Origin: Desulfobacter curvatus DSM 3379
Lineage (GTDB): Bacteria; Desulfobacterota; Desulfobacteria; Desulfobacterales; Desulfobacteraceae
Reading direction: 5' to 3'
Assembly (NCBI RefSeq): GCF_000373985.1
Contig: NZ_KB893080.1
Location: forward strand, 1 to 40,760
DNA: 40,760 bases
Shown here: positions 7,110-15,661 of the stretch, piece by piece
How positions within the stretch are numbered: the stretch's first letter is position 1
Layout: the number at the start of each line of letters is the position of its first letter
The notes under the pieces: model-generated
Database searches by the model: none
What the model was told of the DNA's origin: nothing
The model's input: only the letters and a program-made list of their open reading frames with translations
Made by a program: the position numbers and the translations under genes

Positions 7110-10100
7110 TTACACCTTAAAATAGGGGCATGCTTCCCGGATGCATTCCCTGTTTTTACCCTGTTGCCGGCATTGTACCTCTCCATAGGCCCTGAGGACC
7201 AGGGGCAGATAAACTTCGGACAGCCGAGCCACGGTTTTAAATGTTGTCCAGACCTCCCGCTGGCAGCAGCGGGCCGCTTCAATCCCGTTCAGGTCGTGTA
7301 TAACGGTTTCGGACACCTGCTGGACGATCTGCCTGGCCTTGGGTTTTAACGGGGTGCTTTTCAAAATAACCCCAAAGGCAATCCCTGCACCCACAGCAGC
7401 GCCACAGGTCCCCCAGAAGGCGCAGACACCGCCTGGAACGGCTCTTCCCCGATCAATGGCCGTGATAATGTCGCTGTTTGAGATGTCCCCGCCCAGATTT
7501 TTGAACACGGCGGTGATGACGCCGGGCACTGCAAAATGATGCTCGGGGCCATGGAGGGGAAATGACGGATGGCTGCGAAGCTGATTGATCAGATCAATCA
7601 TATCTGTTGCATCGGTATGGGTGCAGATATGTTTGACCACATCCAAGATATCTTTTCCATGGCAGAGGTCGCAAACAAAATGTCCTTGTTCGCATACGGC
7701 GTTGGCAGGGTATATATTGCCGCAGAAGACACAGCTTTCCTGCCTTTGTTCTTCCAGATAGACAAGTGGTTGGCCGCACAGCATGCAGTCCTGCTGAAAT
7801 TTTGTATCTGTTTTCAAAGAAGCCTCTTGGCTTGAAGTGGCGGCATTCTCGTCCACAGGAGTGGGAGGCAGCTCGCAGCTGCAGGTGTTAACGGCTTCGA
7901 TGTTGGATACATTGCCCATGTGATCCAGCTCGAAAATCGTCGTATCTTCCCGGGCGTCACCGGGGCGGCTGGATTCCGACGATTGCCCGCGTAAAAGCAG
8001 CTGTCCGTCGTCAGTCACCACCGCGGCATGGGGACCCGGGTAAAAAACCATGGATTTTTCCGCAGGCTTGGGCCGAAAGGCCGTATAGGTGACGGCATAA
8101 AATCTGTGCTTCAACACTTCTTTGTAAAAGAAACGTTTCACCACCCTGATTCGGCTGAATCCGGCCGATTCCAGGATGCTCATAAGCTGGGGCTGAACAA
8201 GGGCCCCTGACAGACACGCCCCACGAAGCACGGCATCATTCTGGATTTCAGGAGGGCAGGGATCATCAGTGACCACATCAGAAATAAAAATCCGCCCGCC
8301 AGGGGCAAGTATCCGAAAAATCTCAGAAAAGGTCTGCCGTTTGTCCTGGGAGAGGTTGATAACGCAGTTGGAGATGACCAGGTCCACGGTTTTATCCGCC
8401 AGGGGCAGTTGCTCAAGAAACCCTTTTCTAAAGGAGACATTGCGGTAGCCCAGGTTTTGGGCCACATCTCCAAGGGGTTTTCGGGCCAGATCCAGCATGT
8501 GATCCAGCATGTCAATTCCGATGACCTGTCCCGAAGGACCTGTTTTCCGGGCGGCAATGTAACACTCTACGCCTGCGCCGCATCCAAGGTCAACCACGGT
8601 GTCACCCATGGATATGCCTGCGTCCAGGACCGGGCTTCCGCATCCATAAGAGCGAATCCTGGCGAATTTGGGAATATGGGACATTTCCGCATCGGGATAG
8701 CAGACCGGATTGGTGATGTCCGTATTTTCCTGTTGTGCGGCAGCCGAATAAAACTGTCCCACGACGCCATGGGTATCGGCCAGGGTGAGTACGCAATTGG
8801 AATGGGTCAGGGCCACGCATTCCCCCTCCTTTTCACAGTGCAGCAACTTCTCTCCCATTTTACGCCGGATTTGGGGCCAGGGTGCTTCTCGGGTAATCTG
8901 GGCCGATTGAACCATTAACCACAATGCCAAGCGGCTATACAAGGGCAGATAGGGGTCATGGCCCAGGTAAGATCCGCCTGTATGGAAACTGTGATCGATG
9001 TCCGGGCCGCCCACAATGTATTTTAAAGGATTGTCCCCATAGGCGGGATCATCTTTCACCGATAAACTTCGCAGGGTCCCAAGAACGTCACTGTTGCGCC
9101 AGATCGTCTCCAGACCCTGGGAAATATGGCCGCACGCCGTCTCTTTACGTCCGATCAGGGCCGGAGTGGGATAGATCATGCCGTCGGGGTCCAATGCCAG
9201 CGACTCCCATCCGGCATTGCCCAGGTCGTATTTGGTGCCGGGGGTGGAAAAGACCCTGGCAGCCAGGTTGGTGATATTATCAATGGACAGGTCGTGGGCT
9301 TTAGTCAGATCATGGGCCTCAATCAAATAGTTGAACAGCTCATCCATGGGGACCGCCGGCTGGGTCGAGGCCCGGCCCGTGGTTAAAAGCCACATGTAAT
9401 GGATGGCGTTAACCGAAAACTCTACCGCAAGTTCGACCATCTTGGTCATCTGATGAAAATTATCCGGGTGCACCACCATGGACAGGGTGGTGATAATATT
9501 CGATCCTTTCAGCGCACCAAGGGCGGCGGCTGTTCGGGCAAAGGCCCCGGTACCCCTTAATCGGTCGTTGGCCTCCTCAAGACCATCCAGGCTGACCTGG
9601 AGAAACAGGCGCTCACACGGCAAGGTGTTGAAAAAATCCAGGTAGTCCGGTATCCGTATTCCGTTGGTTAAAATCACGAGCATGGTGTCGGGGTAGTCAT
9701 TTAGAATTAGGCGGCAAACTTTCTGGAAATCGGGGTGAACCAGTGGTTCTCCACCGGTTAAATAAAAAATTCGGGTGCCCAGGCCGTAAGCCTGGAAGAC
9801 CGTGGAGGCGATCATGTCAAAATCCATGGTCCGGCTTGTTTTGGCTGAACAGGAAAAAAGACAGTGGCGGCAGGCAAGATTGCACTGATCAGTGATATGC
9901 AGCCAGAATTCTTTTAACGATTTAAGGGTTAATGCATGGGCACGGCCTGTGTAATCTGCAGTATCCGGTGACTTCAATAAGGATAGAAACTGGGATTCAC
10001 GGATGATGGCGCTAAAATCCGTATAACCGGGTGCAAACGCAGCCTCCCCGTTCTGATTTTTGGAAGACATAAGCTTTTGAAACAGCCGGTCTCCTGCGGC

Positions 10101-10208
10101 ACTGGGGACGACCCAGTCCACAGATTCGGGGTTGATATATACCGCTGTGTTGTCATGTTCAAGTCTGATCCAGCTATGATACTGATCGGTGTTCAAGTGT
10201 ACCCCCAT
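7110..10208 (-). CDS. Radical SAM + ArsM-like methyltransferase + DUF5714 fusion enzyme
   Basis: A 1032-residue three-part protein. Residues about 100-350 are a radical SAM domain: C109-x3-C113-x2-C116, then GGEP at 152-155 and a SPASM-less linker. Residues about 515-700 are a class I methyltransferase: DLGCGAG at 540-546, with three cysteines in contexts typical of arsenite methylases, YGCGSP (C523), SNCVINLS (C615) and GACLSGAL (C665). The C-terminal part (about 805-1030) is a DUF5714-type Cys-rich domain with CxxC pairs at 808/811, 826/829 and 846/849 and an HPSFPLHGPEHHF motif; a CSC motif sits at 776-778. It lies 34 bases after the VTT-reductase gene and 2 bases before the transferase gene. 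The ATG start has no clear ribosome site; TTG at codon 5 after GGGG is an alternative. Inferred role: methylation and radical alkylation of a metalloid, in the manner of ArsM plus ArsS. Confidence 0.85.
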   Translation of the reverse strand: MGVHLNTDQYHSWIRLEHDNTAVYINPESVDWVVPSAAGDRLFQKLMSSKNQNGEAAFAPGYTDFSAIIRESQFLSLLKSPDTADYTGRAHALTLKSLKEFWLHITDQCNLACRHCLFSCSAKTSRTMDFDMIASTVFQAYGLGTRIFYLTGGEPLVHPDFQKVCRLILNDYPDTMLVILTNGIRIPDYLDFFNTLPCERLFLQVSLDGLEEANDRLRGTGAFARTAAALGALKGSNIITTLSMVVHPDNFHQMTKMVELAVEFSVNAIHYMWLLTTGRASTQPAVPMDELFNYLIEAHDLTKAHDLSIDNITNLAARVFSTPGTKYDLGNAGWESLALDPDGMIYPTPALIGRKETACGHISQGLETIWRNSDVLGTLRSLSVKDDPAYGDNPLKYIVGGPDIDHSFHTGGSYLGHDPYLPLYSRLALWLMVQSAQITREAPWPQIRRKMGEKLLHCEKEGECVALTHSNCVLTLADTHGVVGQFYSAAAQQENTDITNPVCYPDAEMSHIPKFARIRSYGCGSPVLDAGISMGDTVVDLGCGAGVECYIAARKTGPSGQVIGIDMLDHMLDLARKPLGDVAQNLGYRNVSFRKGFLEQLPLADKTVDLVISNCVINLSQDKRQTFSEIFRILAPGGRIFISDVVTDDPCPPEIQNDAVLRGACLSGALVQPQLMSILESAGFSRIRVVKRFFYKEVLKHRFYAVTYTAFRPKPAEKSMVFYPGPHAAVVTDDGQLLLRGQSSESSRPGDAREDTTIFELDHMGNVSNIEAVNTCSCELPPTPVDENAATSSQEASLKTDTKFQQDCMLCGQPLVYLEEQRQESCVFCGNIYPANAVCEQGHFVCDLCHGKDILDVVKHICTHTDATDMIDLINQLRSHPSFPLHGPEHHFAVPGVITAVFKNLGGDISNSDIITAIDRGRAVPGGVCAFWGTCGAAVGAGIAFGVILKSTPLKPKARQIVQQVSETVIHDLNGIEAARCCQREVWTTFKTVARLSEVYLPLVLRAYGEVQCRQQGKNRECIREACPYFKV

Positions 10209-10242
10209 TGTGATTGTACAAATATCAAGGTGTAAAAATAAT

Positions 10243-12390
10243 CTATTTGCGCTGCCAGGTTAGAAATCGTTCAACGATCCCCAGAGCGGTTTTCGGCACC
10301 CTGGCTCTTTTCCAGGCGCCTGCAGTATATCGGCCGGACTCGGCCAGGGTCGGGTAAATATGAATGGTGCCCAGGATTTTATTGAGTCCGATATTGTATT
10401 TCATGGCCAAAATAAATTCATGGATTAAGTCACCGGCATGGGCCCCTACAATAGTTGCTCCCAGGATTTTGTCCTTTTGGGGAACGGTCAGCACCTTGGC
10501 AAATCCCCGGGCTTCGGAGTCGGCAATGGCCCGGTCCAGATCGTCAATCCCGTAGCGGGTCACCTCGTAGGGAATGCCGGCGGCAAGACAATCTGCTTCG
10601 TTCATTCCCACCCGGGCCACTTCGGGATCGGTAAAGGTACACCAGGGGATCACTCTGTAGTCTGCCGTGAACTTTTTAAAAGAACCGAATAATGCGTTTA
10701 CCGATGCATACCAGGCCTGGTGGGAAGCCACATGGGTGAATTGATAGGGGCCTGCAACATCGCCGGCCGCATAAATATTGGGAATGGTGGTCTGCAGCCA
10801 TTTATTGGTTTTAATGGTACCATTAGAATTCAGTGCCACCCCCAGTTTTTCCAGTCCAAACCCCTGGGTGTTGGCCACACGGCCCACGGCAACCAAAAGG
10901 AGGTCAAACTGAACCGTCACCTCTTGTCCATCGGAATTCCGGGTGCAGATCAAGGTGTTGTTGTTATTGTCCACCCGTATTTTTTTGGTCGTGTGCCCGG
11001 TGAGGACCCCAATGCCTTCTTGAATAAAGGTCTCTGTGATAAAATCGGACACATCCTCATCCTCCCGGCCCATGATCCTGGGCGCCCGGCCCACCAGAGT
11101 AACTTTAGCACCCAAACGGGCAAAGGCCTGACTCAGTTCGCACCCGATGGGACCGCCCCCCAGCACCACCAGCCTTTGGGGCAAATCCCTTAAAGACCAG
11201 ACCGTATCAGAGGTGACGTACGGCACCTGGTCGAGGCCGGGGATGGCCGGGACCCTGGGACGGGCACCCGTTGCCACGACAATGCTGCGGGTGGTGATGA
11301 GTTTACCGTTTACCTGAATTTCGTAGGGGGAGATAATATGGGCCTCGCCCTGGATGCAGTCAACTCCGAGTTGGGTATACCGCGCCACAGAATCATGGGG
11401 TTCTATTTTTTTGATGACCTTTTCTACCCGCTCCATGACTGTTTTAAAATGGAAGTCAACATGGGTACGTTCAAAACCAAATTCCTTGGCCCTTTTGGCA
11501 TAGGAGAGCATTTTGGCCGAACGCAGCAAGGCCTTGCTGGGTACACATCCGGTATTCAGGCAATCTCCCCCCATTTTGTCCTTTTCCACCAATGCCACAC
11601 CCGCCTTAACCGCCGCTGCTATGTAGGAGGTGACAAGGCCTGCGGAACCGGCACCGATAACCACCAGATTGTAGTCAAATTTTAAAGGTTTGGAAAATTT
11701 TGCCATAGCCCGCCGGTTTTTCAAAAAGCCGGTGAACGCCTTTGCGATCCAGGGAAAAACGCCCAAAAGGGCAAAGGAGGCAAGCAACGGGAAGGAAAGA
11801 ATCCCGGATGGGGTATCCACCTGGGATAGCTGGGTGCCGGCATTGATGTAAGCAAGGGTCCCGGGGAACATGCCCACCTGGCTTACGATGTAGAATGTGC
11901 CCGTTTTAATTGGGGTCAGACCCATTAAAAGGTTGATGATAAAAAAAGGAAACACCGGTACCAGGCGAAGGGTGAAAAGATAAAAGGGCCCGTCGGTTTC
12001 AACACCCTCATTTATCTTTTTTAGCCGGTCAAAAAATCGATCCTGGATATAGTCCCTTAACAAGAATCGTGATGCAAGAAAGGCCAGGGTTGCACCGATG
12101 GTGCTGGCAAAGGAGACAATGATTGTGCCTGTCCAAAACCCGAACACGGCACCGCCTGCCAGGGTCATCACTGCTGCCCCCGGAAGAGACAGGGCGGTGA
12201 TAACGATATAGAGCGCTGCATAGACGACGATGGTCAAAGTTGTGTTTTCGGCATACACATTTTCCATAGCAGCCTGTTGGGATTTAAGGGTCTCAAAGGT
12301 CAACTGCCGGTGAAGGTCCAATGAGAAAAAAAGAATAACGCCCAGGATAAATATTCCAAGAATGAGGATTTTAAAGATGCTTTTATTCAT
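10243..12390 (-). CDS. TVP38/TMEM64 (VTT) membrane domain fused to mercuric-reductase-like flavoprotein
   Basis: A 715-residue fusion. Residues 1-225 hold about six hydrophobic segments with the VTT/SNARE-associated signature LPGAAVMTLAGGAVFG and RLVPVFPFFIINLLMG. Residues about 238-705 are a class I pyridine nucleotide-disulfide oxidoreductase: FAD loop GAGSAG (246-251), redox disulfide C277-x4-C282 in GGDCLNTGCVPSK, an NAD(P) loop GGGPIG and a C-terminal IHIYPTLAES segment containing the acid-base His. The soluble domain should face the cytoplasm and use NAD(P)H. No N-terminal HMA domain or C-terminal vicinal Cys pair of true MerA is present, so mercury reduction is unlikely. It is first in the minus-strand cluster and divergent from the two-component genes; the partner disulfide or metalloid substrate is inferred only from context. 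Confidence 0.88.
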   Translation of the reverse strand: MNKSIFKILILGIFILGVILFFSLDLHRQLTFETLKSQQAAMENVYAENTTLTIVVYAALYIVITALSLPGAAVMTLAGGAVFGFWTGTIIVSFASTIGATLAFLASRFLLRDYIQDRFFDRLKKINEGVETDGPFYLFTLRLVPVFPFFIINLLMGLTPIKTGTFYIVSQVGMFPGTLAYINAGTQLSQVDTPSGILSFPLLASFALLGVFPWIAKAFTGFLKNRRAMAKFSKPLKFDYNLVVIGAGSAGLVTSYIAAAVKAGVALVEKDKMGGDCLNTGCVPSKALLRSAKMLSYAKRAKEFGFERTHVDFHFKTVMERVEKVIKKIEPHDSVARYTQLGVDCIQGEAHIISPYEIQVNGKLITTRSIVVATGARPRVPAIPGLDQVPYVTSDTVWSLRDLPQRLVVLGGGPIGCELSQAFARLGAKVTLVGRAPRIMGREDEDVSDFITETFIQEGIGVLTGHTTKKIRVDNNNNTLICTRNSDGQEVTVQFDLLLVAVGRVANTQGFGLEKLGVALNSNGTIKTNKWLQTTIPNIYAAGDVAGPYQFTHVASHQAWYASVNALFGSFKKFTADYRVIPWCTFTDPEVARVGMNEADCLAAGIPYEVTRYGIDDLDRAIADSEARGFAKVLTVPQKDKILGATIVGAHAGDLIHEFILAMKYNIGLNKILGTIHIYPTLAESGRYTAGAWKRARVPKTALGIVERFLTWQRK

Positions 12391-12509
12391 TTAAAAAAAA
12401 TAGCATGTAGCCGCGATGCCGTAAATGCTGTTTTAAGATTAGGAATCATGGAACCTCCTCTTTTGGGGTTTGCTTATCCCAACTTTAGGCCCCAAACCTC
12501 ATAAAAGTA

Positions 12510-12568
12510 TCACAAAACCGTCACAAGATTGTTTTCATTTGACTGGCTCCTGCAAGGGCCGCTATGAT
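12510..12568 (+). promoter_or_regulatory. Candidate promoter and OmpR-type direct repeat for the two-component operon
   Basis: TCACAA occurs at 12510-12515 and 12521-12526, an 11-base period like the direct repeats bound by PhoB/OmpR-family dimers. Downstream is a plausible sigma-70 promoter: TTGACT (12539-12544), 18-base spacer, TATGAT (12563-12568), about 75 bases before the response-regulator start. This suggests autoregulation, and perhaps control of the divergent VTT-reductase operon as well. Confidence 0.45.
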
Positions 12569-12643
12569 TGAGACAGATCATTAAAGGTCCGGACTATACA
12601 ACAAGGTTTTTATCGCGTAGCACCTGAACCGAAAGGAGTTCCC

Positions 12644-13360
12644 ATGCAGAAAAAAATTCTTGTGGTTGAGGACAATGCAGAGCTTTCCGACCTTCTTCTC
12701 CTTCATCTCGGTGACCAGTCCTGGCAGGTGGATCTGGCCCGTGACGGCTTGACCGGATATAAGAAAGCGGCAGGCGGCGGGTACGACCTCATCGTGCTGG
12801 ACATTATGCTGCCGGGCATGGACGGCATCGAGATTCTAAAAAGTATCCGGGGCAGGGGCCTGGTCATTCCGGTGCTCATGCTGACCTCCAAGTCTTCCGA
12901 GATCGATAGAATCCTTGGCCTTGAACTCGGGGCGGATGATTATATTACCAAGCCCTTTTCCATCCGGGAACTGGTTGCCCGGATCAAAGCCGTATTCCGG
13001 CGCATGGAAAACCTCTCCGCCATGAAAGAGACTGACTTGGAACCTGTCATCCGGGCAGGAGGGCTGGTTATTGATCCCGAAAAGCGCAAGGTCACCGTCG
13101 CAGGGAGGCTTGTGGACCTTACTGCAAAGGAGTACGATCTTCTCTCCTTTTTTGCCCGCCATCCGGGCCGGGTGTTTAACCGGTCCCAGCTTCTGGAAAA
13201 TGTCTGGGGATACGGACACGACGGCTACGACCATACCGTCAACTCCAATATCAACCGCCTGCGGGCCAAAGTCGAAGCAGATCCGGCCAATCCCCAGTAT
13301 ATCTTGACCGTCTGGGGGGTCGGGTATAAATTCATGGAGACGGACGAGGCCGATGTTTAA
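12644..13360 (+). CDS. OmpR/PhoB-family response regulator
   Basis: A 238-residue regulator. The receiver domain (1-120) has the acidic pair E9/D10, phospho-acceptor D53 in LIVLDIMLPGMDG, and K103 in DDYITKPF. The C-terminal winged helix (about 135-232) contains LTAKEYDLLSFFARHPGRVF and the recognition-helix stretch DHTVNSNINRLRAKV. The ATG follows AAAGGAG closely. Its stop overlaps the kinase start by 8 bases, so the two are co-translated. It diverges from the VTT-reductase/radical SAM cluster, making that cluster a natural target; the direct repeat at 12510 is a candidate site. The signal is unknown. Confidence 0.93.
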   Translation: MQKKILVVEDNAELSDLLLLHLGDQSWQVDLARDGLTGYKKAAGGGYDLIVLDIMLPGMDGIEILKSIRGRGLVIPVLMLTSKSSEIDRILGLELGADDYITKPFSIRELVARIKAVFRRMENLSAMKETDLEPVIRAGGLVIDPEKRKVTVAGRLVDLTAKEYDLLSFFARHPGRVFNRSQLLENVWGYGHDGYDHTVNSNINRLRAKVEADPANPQYILTVWGVGYKFMETDEADV

Positions 13361-14828
13361 CTCTCTGTATTCCAAAATTGCCGCTGGTTTGGCCGCGCTT
13401 TTTCTCTTGGTGGGCCTGATCTTTATCGGTGTAGCCGGCTTTGCCACGGACATGTACCAGCAGGAGGTGAACCAGAAGCTGAACGCGGGCCTTGCCCGGC
13501 AGATCGTCAAAGATCGGATTCTTATGGAAGCGGGCCGGGTGAACCAGGAAGCGCTCAGGGATATTTTCCATATGCTCATGGTCATCAACCCCGGTATTGA
13601 GATCTACCTGCTTGACGTTGATGGGAATATCCTGACCTTTTCCGCTCCCGAGGACAGCGTCAAGCGCAGCAAAGTGAATATCTCCACTGTAAAGCAATGG
13701 TTGGACGGCACGTTGACGCCGCCGGTTCAGGGGGATGACCCCAAAAATCCCACCGGGAAAAAAGTTTTTTCAGCTGCGCCCATTGAGCAAAACGGCACCC
13801 TTGAAGGCTACCTCTATGTCATTTTGGGAGGAGCGGAATACGATTCTGTCGCCCAGAAACTCAAAAGCAGCTATATCCTCAGGCTTTCGGCCTGGATGAT
13901 CGCGGCCGGCCTGCTCTTTGCCCTGGCAGCGGGACTGGTCCTCTTCGGCCTTCTCACCGGGCGGCTGAAAAAACTTGCCCTGGTCATGGAGGCGTTTGAA
14001 GGCGGAACGGCAGGGACTGAAGTTGACCTGCCTGTGCGCCAGGGCCCGCCCGATGAAATTGACCGGCTGGGCACCACCTTCAGGGAGATGGCCGCCCGGA
14101 TCGAGACCCAGATGGGGGAGCTGAAAGCTTCTGACCAGATGCGGCGGGAATTGGTGGCCAATGTTTCCCATGACCTGCGCACCCCCCTGGCCACCCTGCA
14201 GGGGTATATAGAAACCCTGCTCATCAAGGATAACCAATACTCCGGGGAAGAACGGCGTCACTATCTTGATATCGCCATCCGTCACTGCCGCCGTCTCAAC
14301 ACCCTGGTCTCGGAACTGCTTGAACTGGCCCGCCTGGAATCTGTCCGCATGGAGATTTCTCCGGAACCCTTCGATCCCAGAGAGCTGATTCAGGATATCT
14401 GTCAGAAATTTACCCTTGCCGCTGAACAAAAAGAGATTGAACTGAGCCAACGGTTCGAAACGGCTGTTCCCTTTGTTGAGGCGGACATCGCCCTGATCGA
14501 AAGAGCCCTGGAAAACCTCATTGAGAACGCCCTGAACTATACCCCGGTAAATGGCAGGGTCTTAGTGTCGGTGTCCCTGGAGACCGAGGTAGCGATCCGA
14601 GTCAGTGACACAGGCACCGGCATCCCTGAACGAGAGCTGCCCCATATTTTCAACCGCTTCTACCAGTCCGATCCGTTCAGCAGGAAAAAAGAGGGACATA
14701 CCGGCCTGGGCCTCGCCATTACCGCAAGGATTCTAAAGCTCCACGGCCGTAAGATTCAGGTTGAAAGCCAACCGGGCAAAGGCAGCTGTTTCTCCTTTTC
14801 TCTGCCCCCGTGGGAGCCGCCCCGATAA
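13353..14828 (+). CDS. Membrane sensor histidine kinase
   Basis: A 491-residue kinase. One transmembrane segment at about 8-30, a periplasmic region of roughly 140 residues with a PAS/CACHE-like look (GIEIYLLDVDGNIL), a second segment at about 177-201, then a HAMP linker. HisKA has the phospho-acceptor H273 in NVSHDLRTPLA; the ATPase domain has the N box near N392 (ENLIENALNYT), the G1 box SDTGTGIPE and the G2 box GLGLAI. It is read directly after the response regulator with overlap. The periplasmic sensor suggests an envelope or extracellular cue; downstream genes (DsrE-like lipoprotein, exported Msr) hint at oxidative or sulfur stress but lie in their own units. Confidence 0.93.
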   Translation: MFNSLYSKIAAGLAALFLLVGLIFIGVAGFATDMYQQEVNQKLNAGLARQIVKDRILMEAGRVNQEALRDIFHMLMVINPGIEIYLLDVDGNILTFSAPEDSVKRSKVNISTVKQWLDGTLTPPVQGDDPKNPTGKKVFSAAPIEQNGTLEGYLYVILGGAEYDSVAQKLKSSYILRLSAWMIAAGLLFALAAGLVLFGLLTGRLKKLALVMEAFEGGTAGTEVDLPVRQGPPDEIDRLGTTFREMAARIETQMGELKASDQMRRELVANVSHDLRTPLATLQGYIETLLIKDNQYSGEERRHYLDIAIRHCRRLNTLVSELLELARLESVRMEISPEPFDPRELIQDICQKFTLAAEQKEIELSQRFETAVPFVEADIALIERALENLIENALNYTPVNGRVLVSVSLETEVAIRVSDTGTGIPERELPHIFNRFYQSDPFSRKKEGHTGLGLAITARILKLHGRKIQVESQPGKGSCFSFSLPPWEPPR

Positions 14829-14956
14829 AGATTAATACCGGGCTCCTATCCCATGGGTACCCCTATTCAATGGAGAAACTGTGTACTTTTCCATGATTTT
14901 TTCTGCAAAAGGCAGAATCAGAACATAGATTACTTAAACCGTGGCAATGCCCATCC

Positions 14957-15388
14957 TTAATAACTTAATATCTTAGTATCATCCCGAAGAAGTTTATCCG
15001 CTACCTGGGCAGGCTTGGCAATCGATACCCCATCTATCAAATCCGGAACACTTTTTTCTGAGTTCGCCAAATATATTGGGCACAGTTTTACATTGACATG
15101 GTTTCGGATCAGATTTTTCAGCATCATCTGAGGAGACTTATTCTGGGGTTTTAAAAACACCTCCGCAGAATCTTTGATAACCAATGAGCCGGCGCTCCCA
15201 CACAAAAGAATATCCACAGTTGCCCCTTTTTTCATGGACTGGTCAGCCAGTACCATTGACATTAACTGTGTAACCGGATCATCCGTTGTTACGATAATTA
15301 GAAGATTTTTAGAGTTGTCGGAATCATACCCACATGAAGAAACAAAGAGCAGGCATACAAAAGATAATAACACAATAATTTTACGCAT
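14957..15388 (-). CDS. DsrE-like lipoprotein
   Basis: A 143-residue protein starting at the ATG that follows AAGGA in the minus strand; the frame is open another 29 codons upstream but without merit. The N-terminus MRKIIVLLSFVCLLFVSSCG is a lipoprotein signal with VSSC as lipobox. The mature part resembles the DsrE/DsrF fold: LLIIVTTDDPVTQLMSMV near the first strand, DILLCGSAGSLVIK, and the C-terminal ...DGVSIAKPAQVADKLLRDD. DsrE proteins are normally cytoplasmic sulfur-transfer proteins; a membrane-anchored periplasmic form is less usual. Conserved-looking Cys occur in LLCGS and VKLCPIY. Convergent with the kinase gene, divergent from the MsrA-MsrB gene. Confidence 0.75.
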   Translation of the reverse strand: MRKIIVLLSFVCLLFVSSCGYDSDNSKNLLIIVTTDDPVTQLMSMVLADQSMKKGATVDILLCGSAGSLVIKDSAEVFLKPQNKSPQMMLKNLIRNHVNVKLCPIYLANSEKSVPDLIDGVSIAKPAQVADKLLRDDTKILSY

Positions 15389-15661
15389 TTTTTGATCCTT
15401 TTTGAGCAGTTGAAAAAAATGTCCTGAAATTAACTTCGTTTCCCCAACATAATACATCTTCCTGCTCAGATGCAATTTTCTTTTTGATATGTAGTGTGGT
15501 TTCTTCTCTATTTACTGCGATAGTAATCCTGTCGCCAAGGGGTAAAAGCGCCATGGTTCAGTTTTGTGATAAACTTGTGATATTTGACCGATCTATTTGT
15601 GATCTTATCTTTCTAACATTAAGGGTAAGGAAAACCAAAACCCTTAGAAAGGAGATCTGCC

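Noticed and set aside
7110..10208. Selenocysteine use in the radical SAM fusion (selenodomain-like neighbours)
   Set aside because: No in-frame TGA is needed to read the full 1032 codons and the selenodomain itself is absent.
10243..12390. Mercuric reductase (MerA)
   Set aside because: No HMA domain, no C-terminal vicinal Cys pair and no other mer genes nearby.
12836..13588. Long open frame antisense to the response regulator and kinase
   Set aside because: Explained by codon bias of the strongly supported plus-strand genes; no motif or ribosome site.
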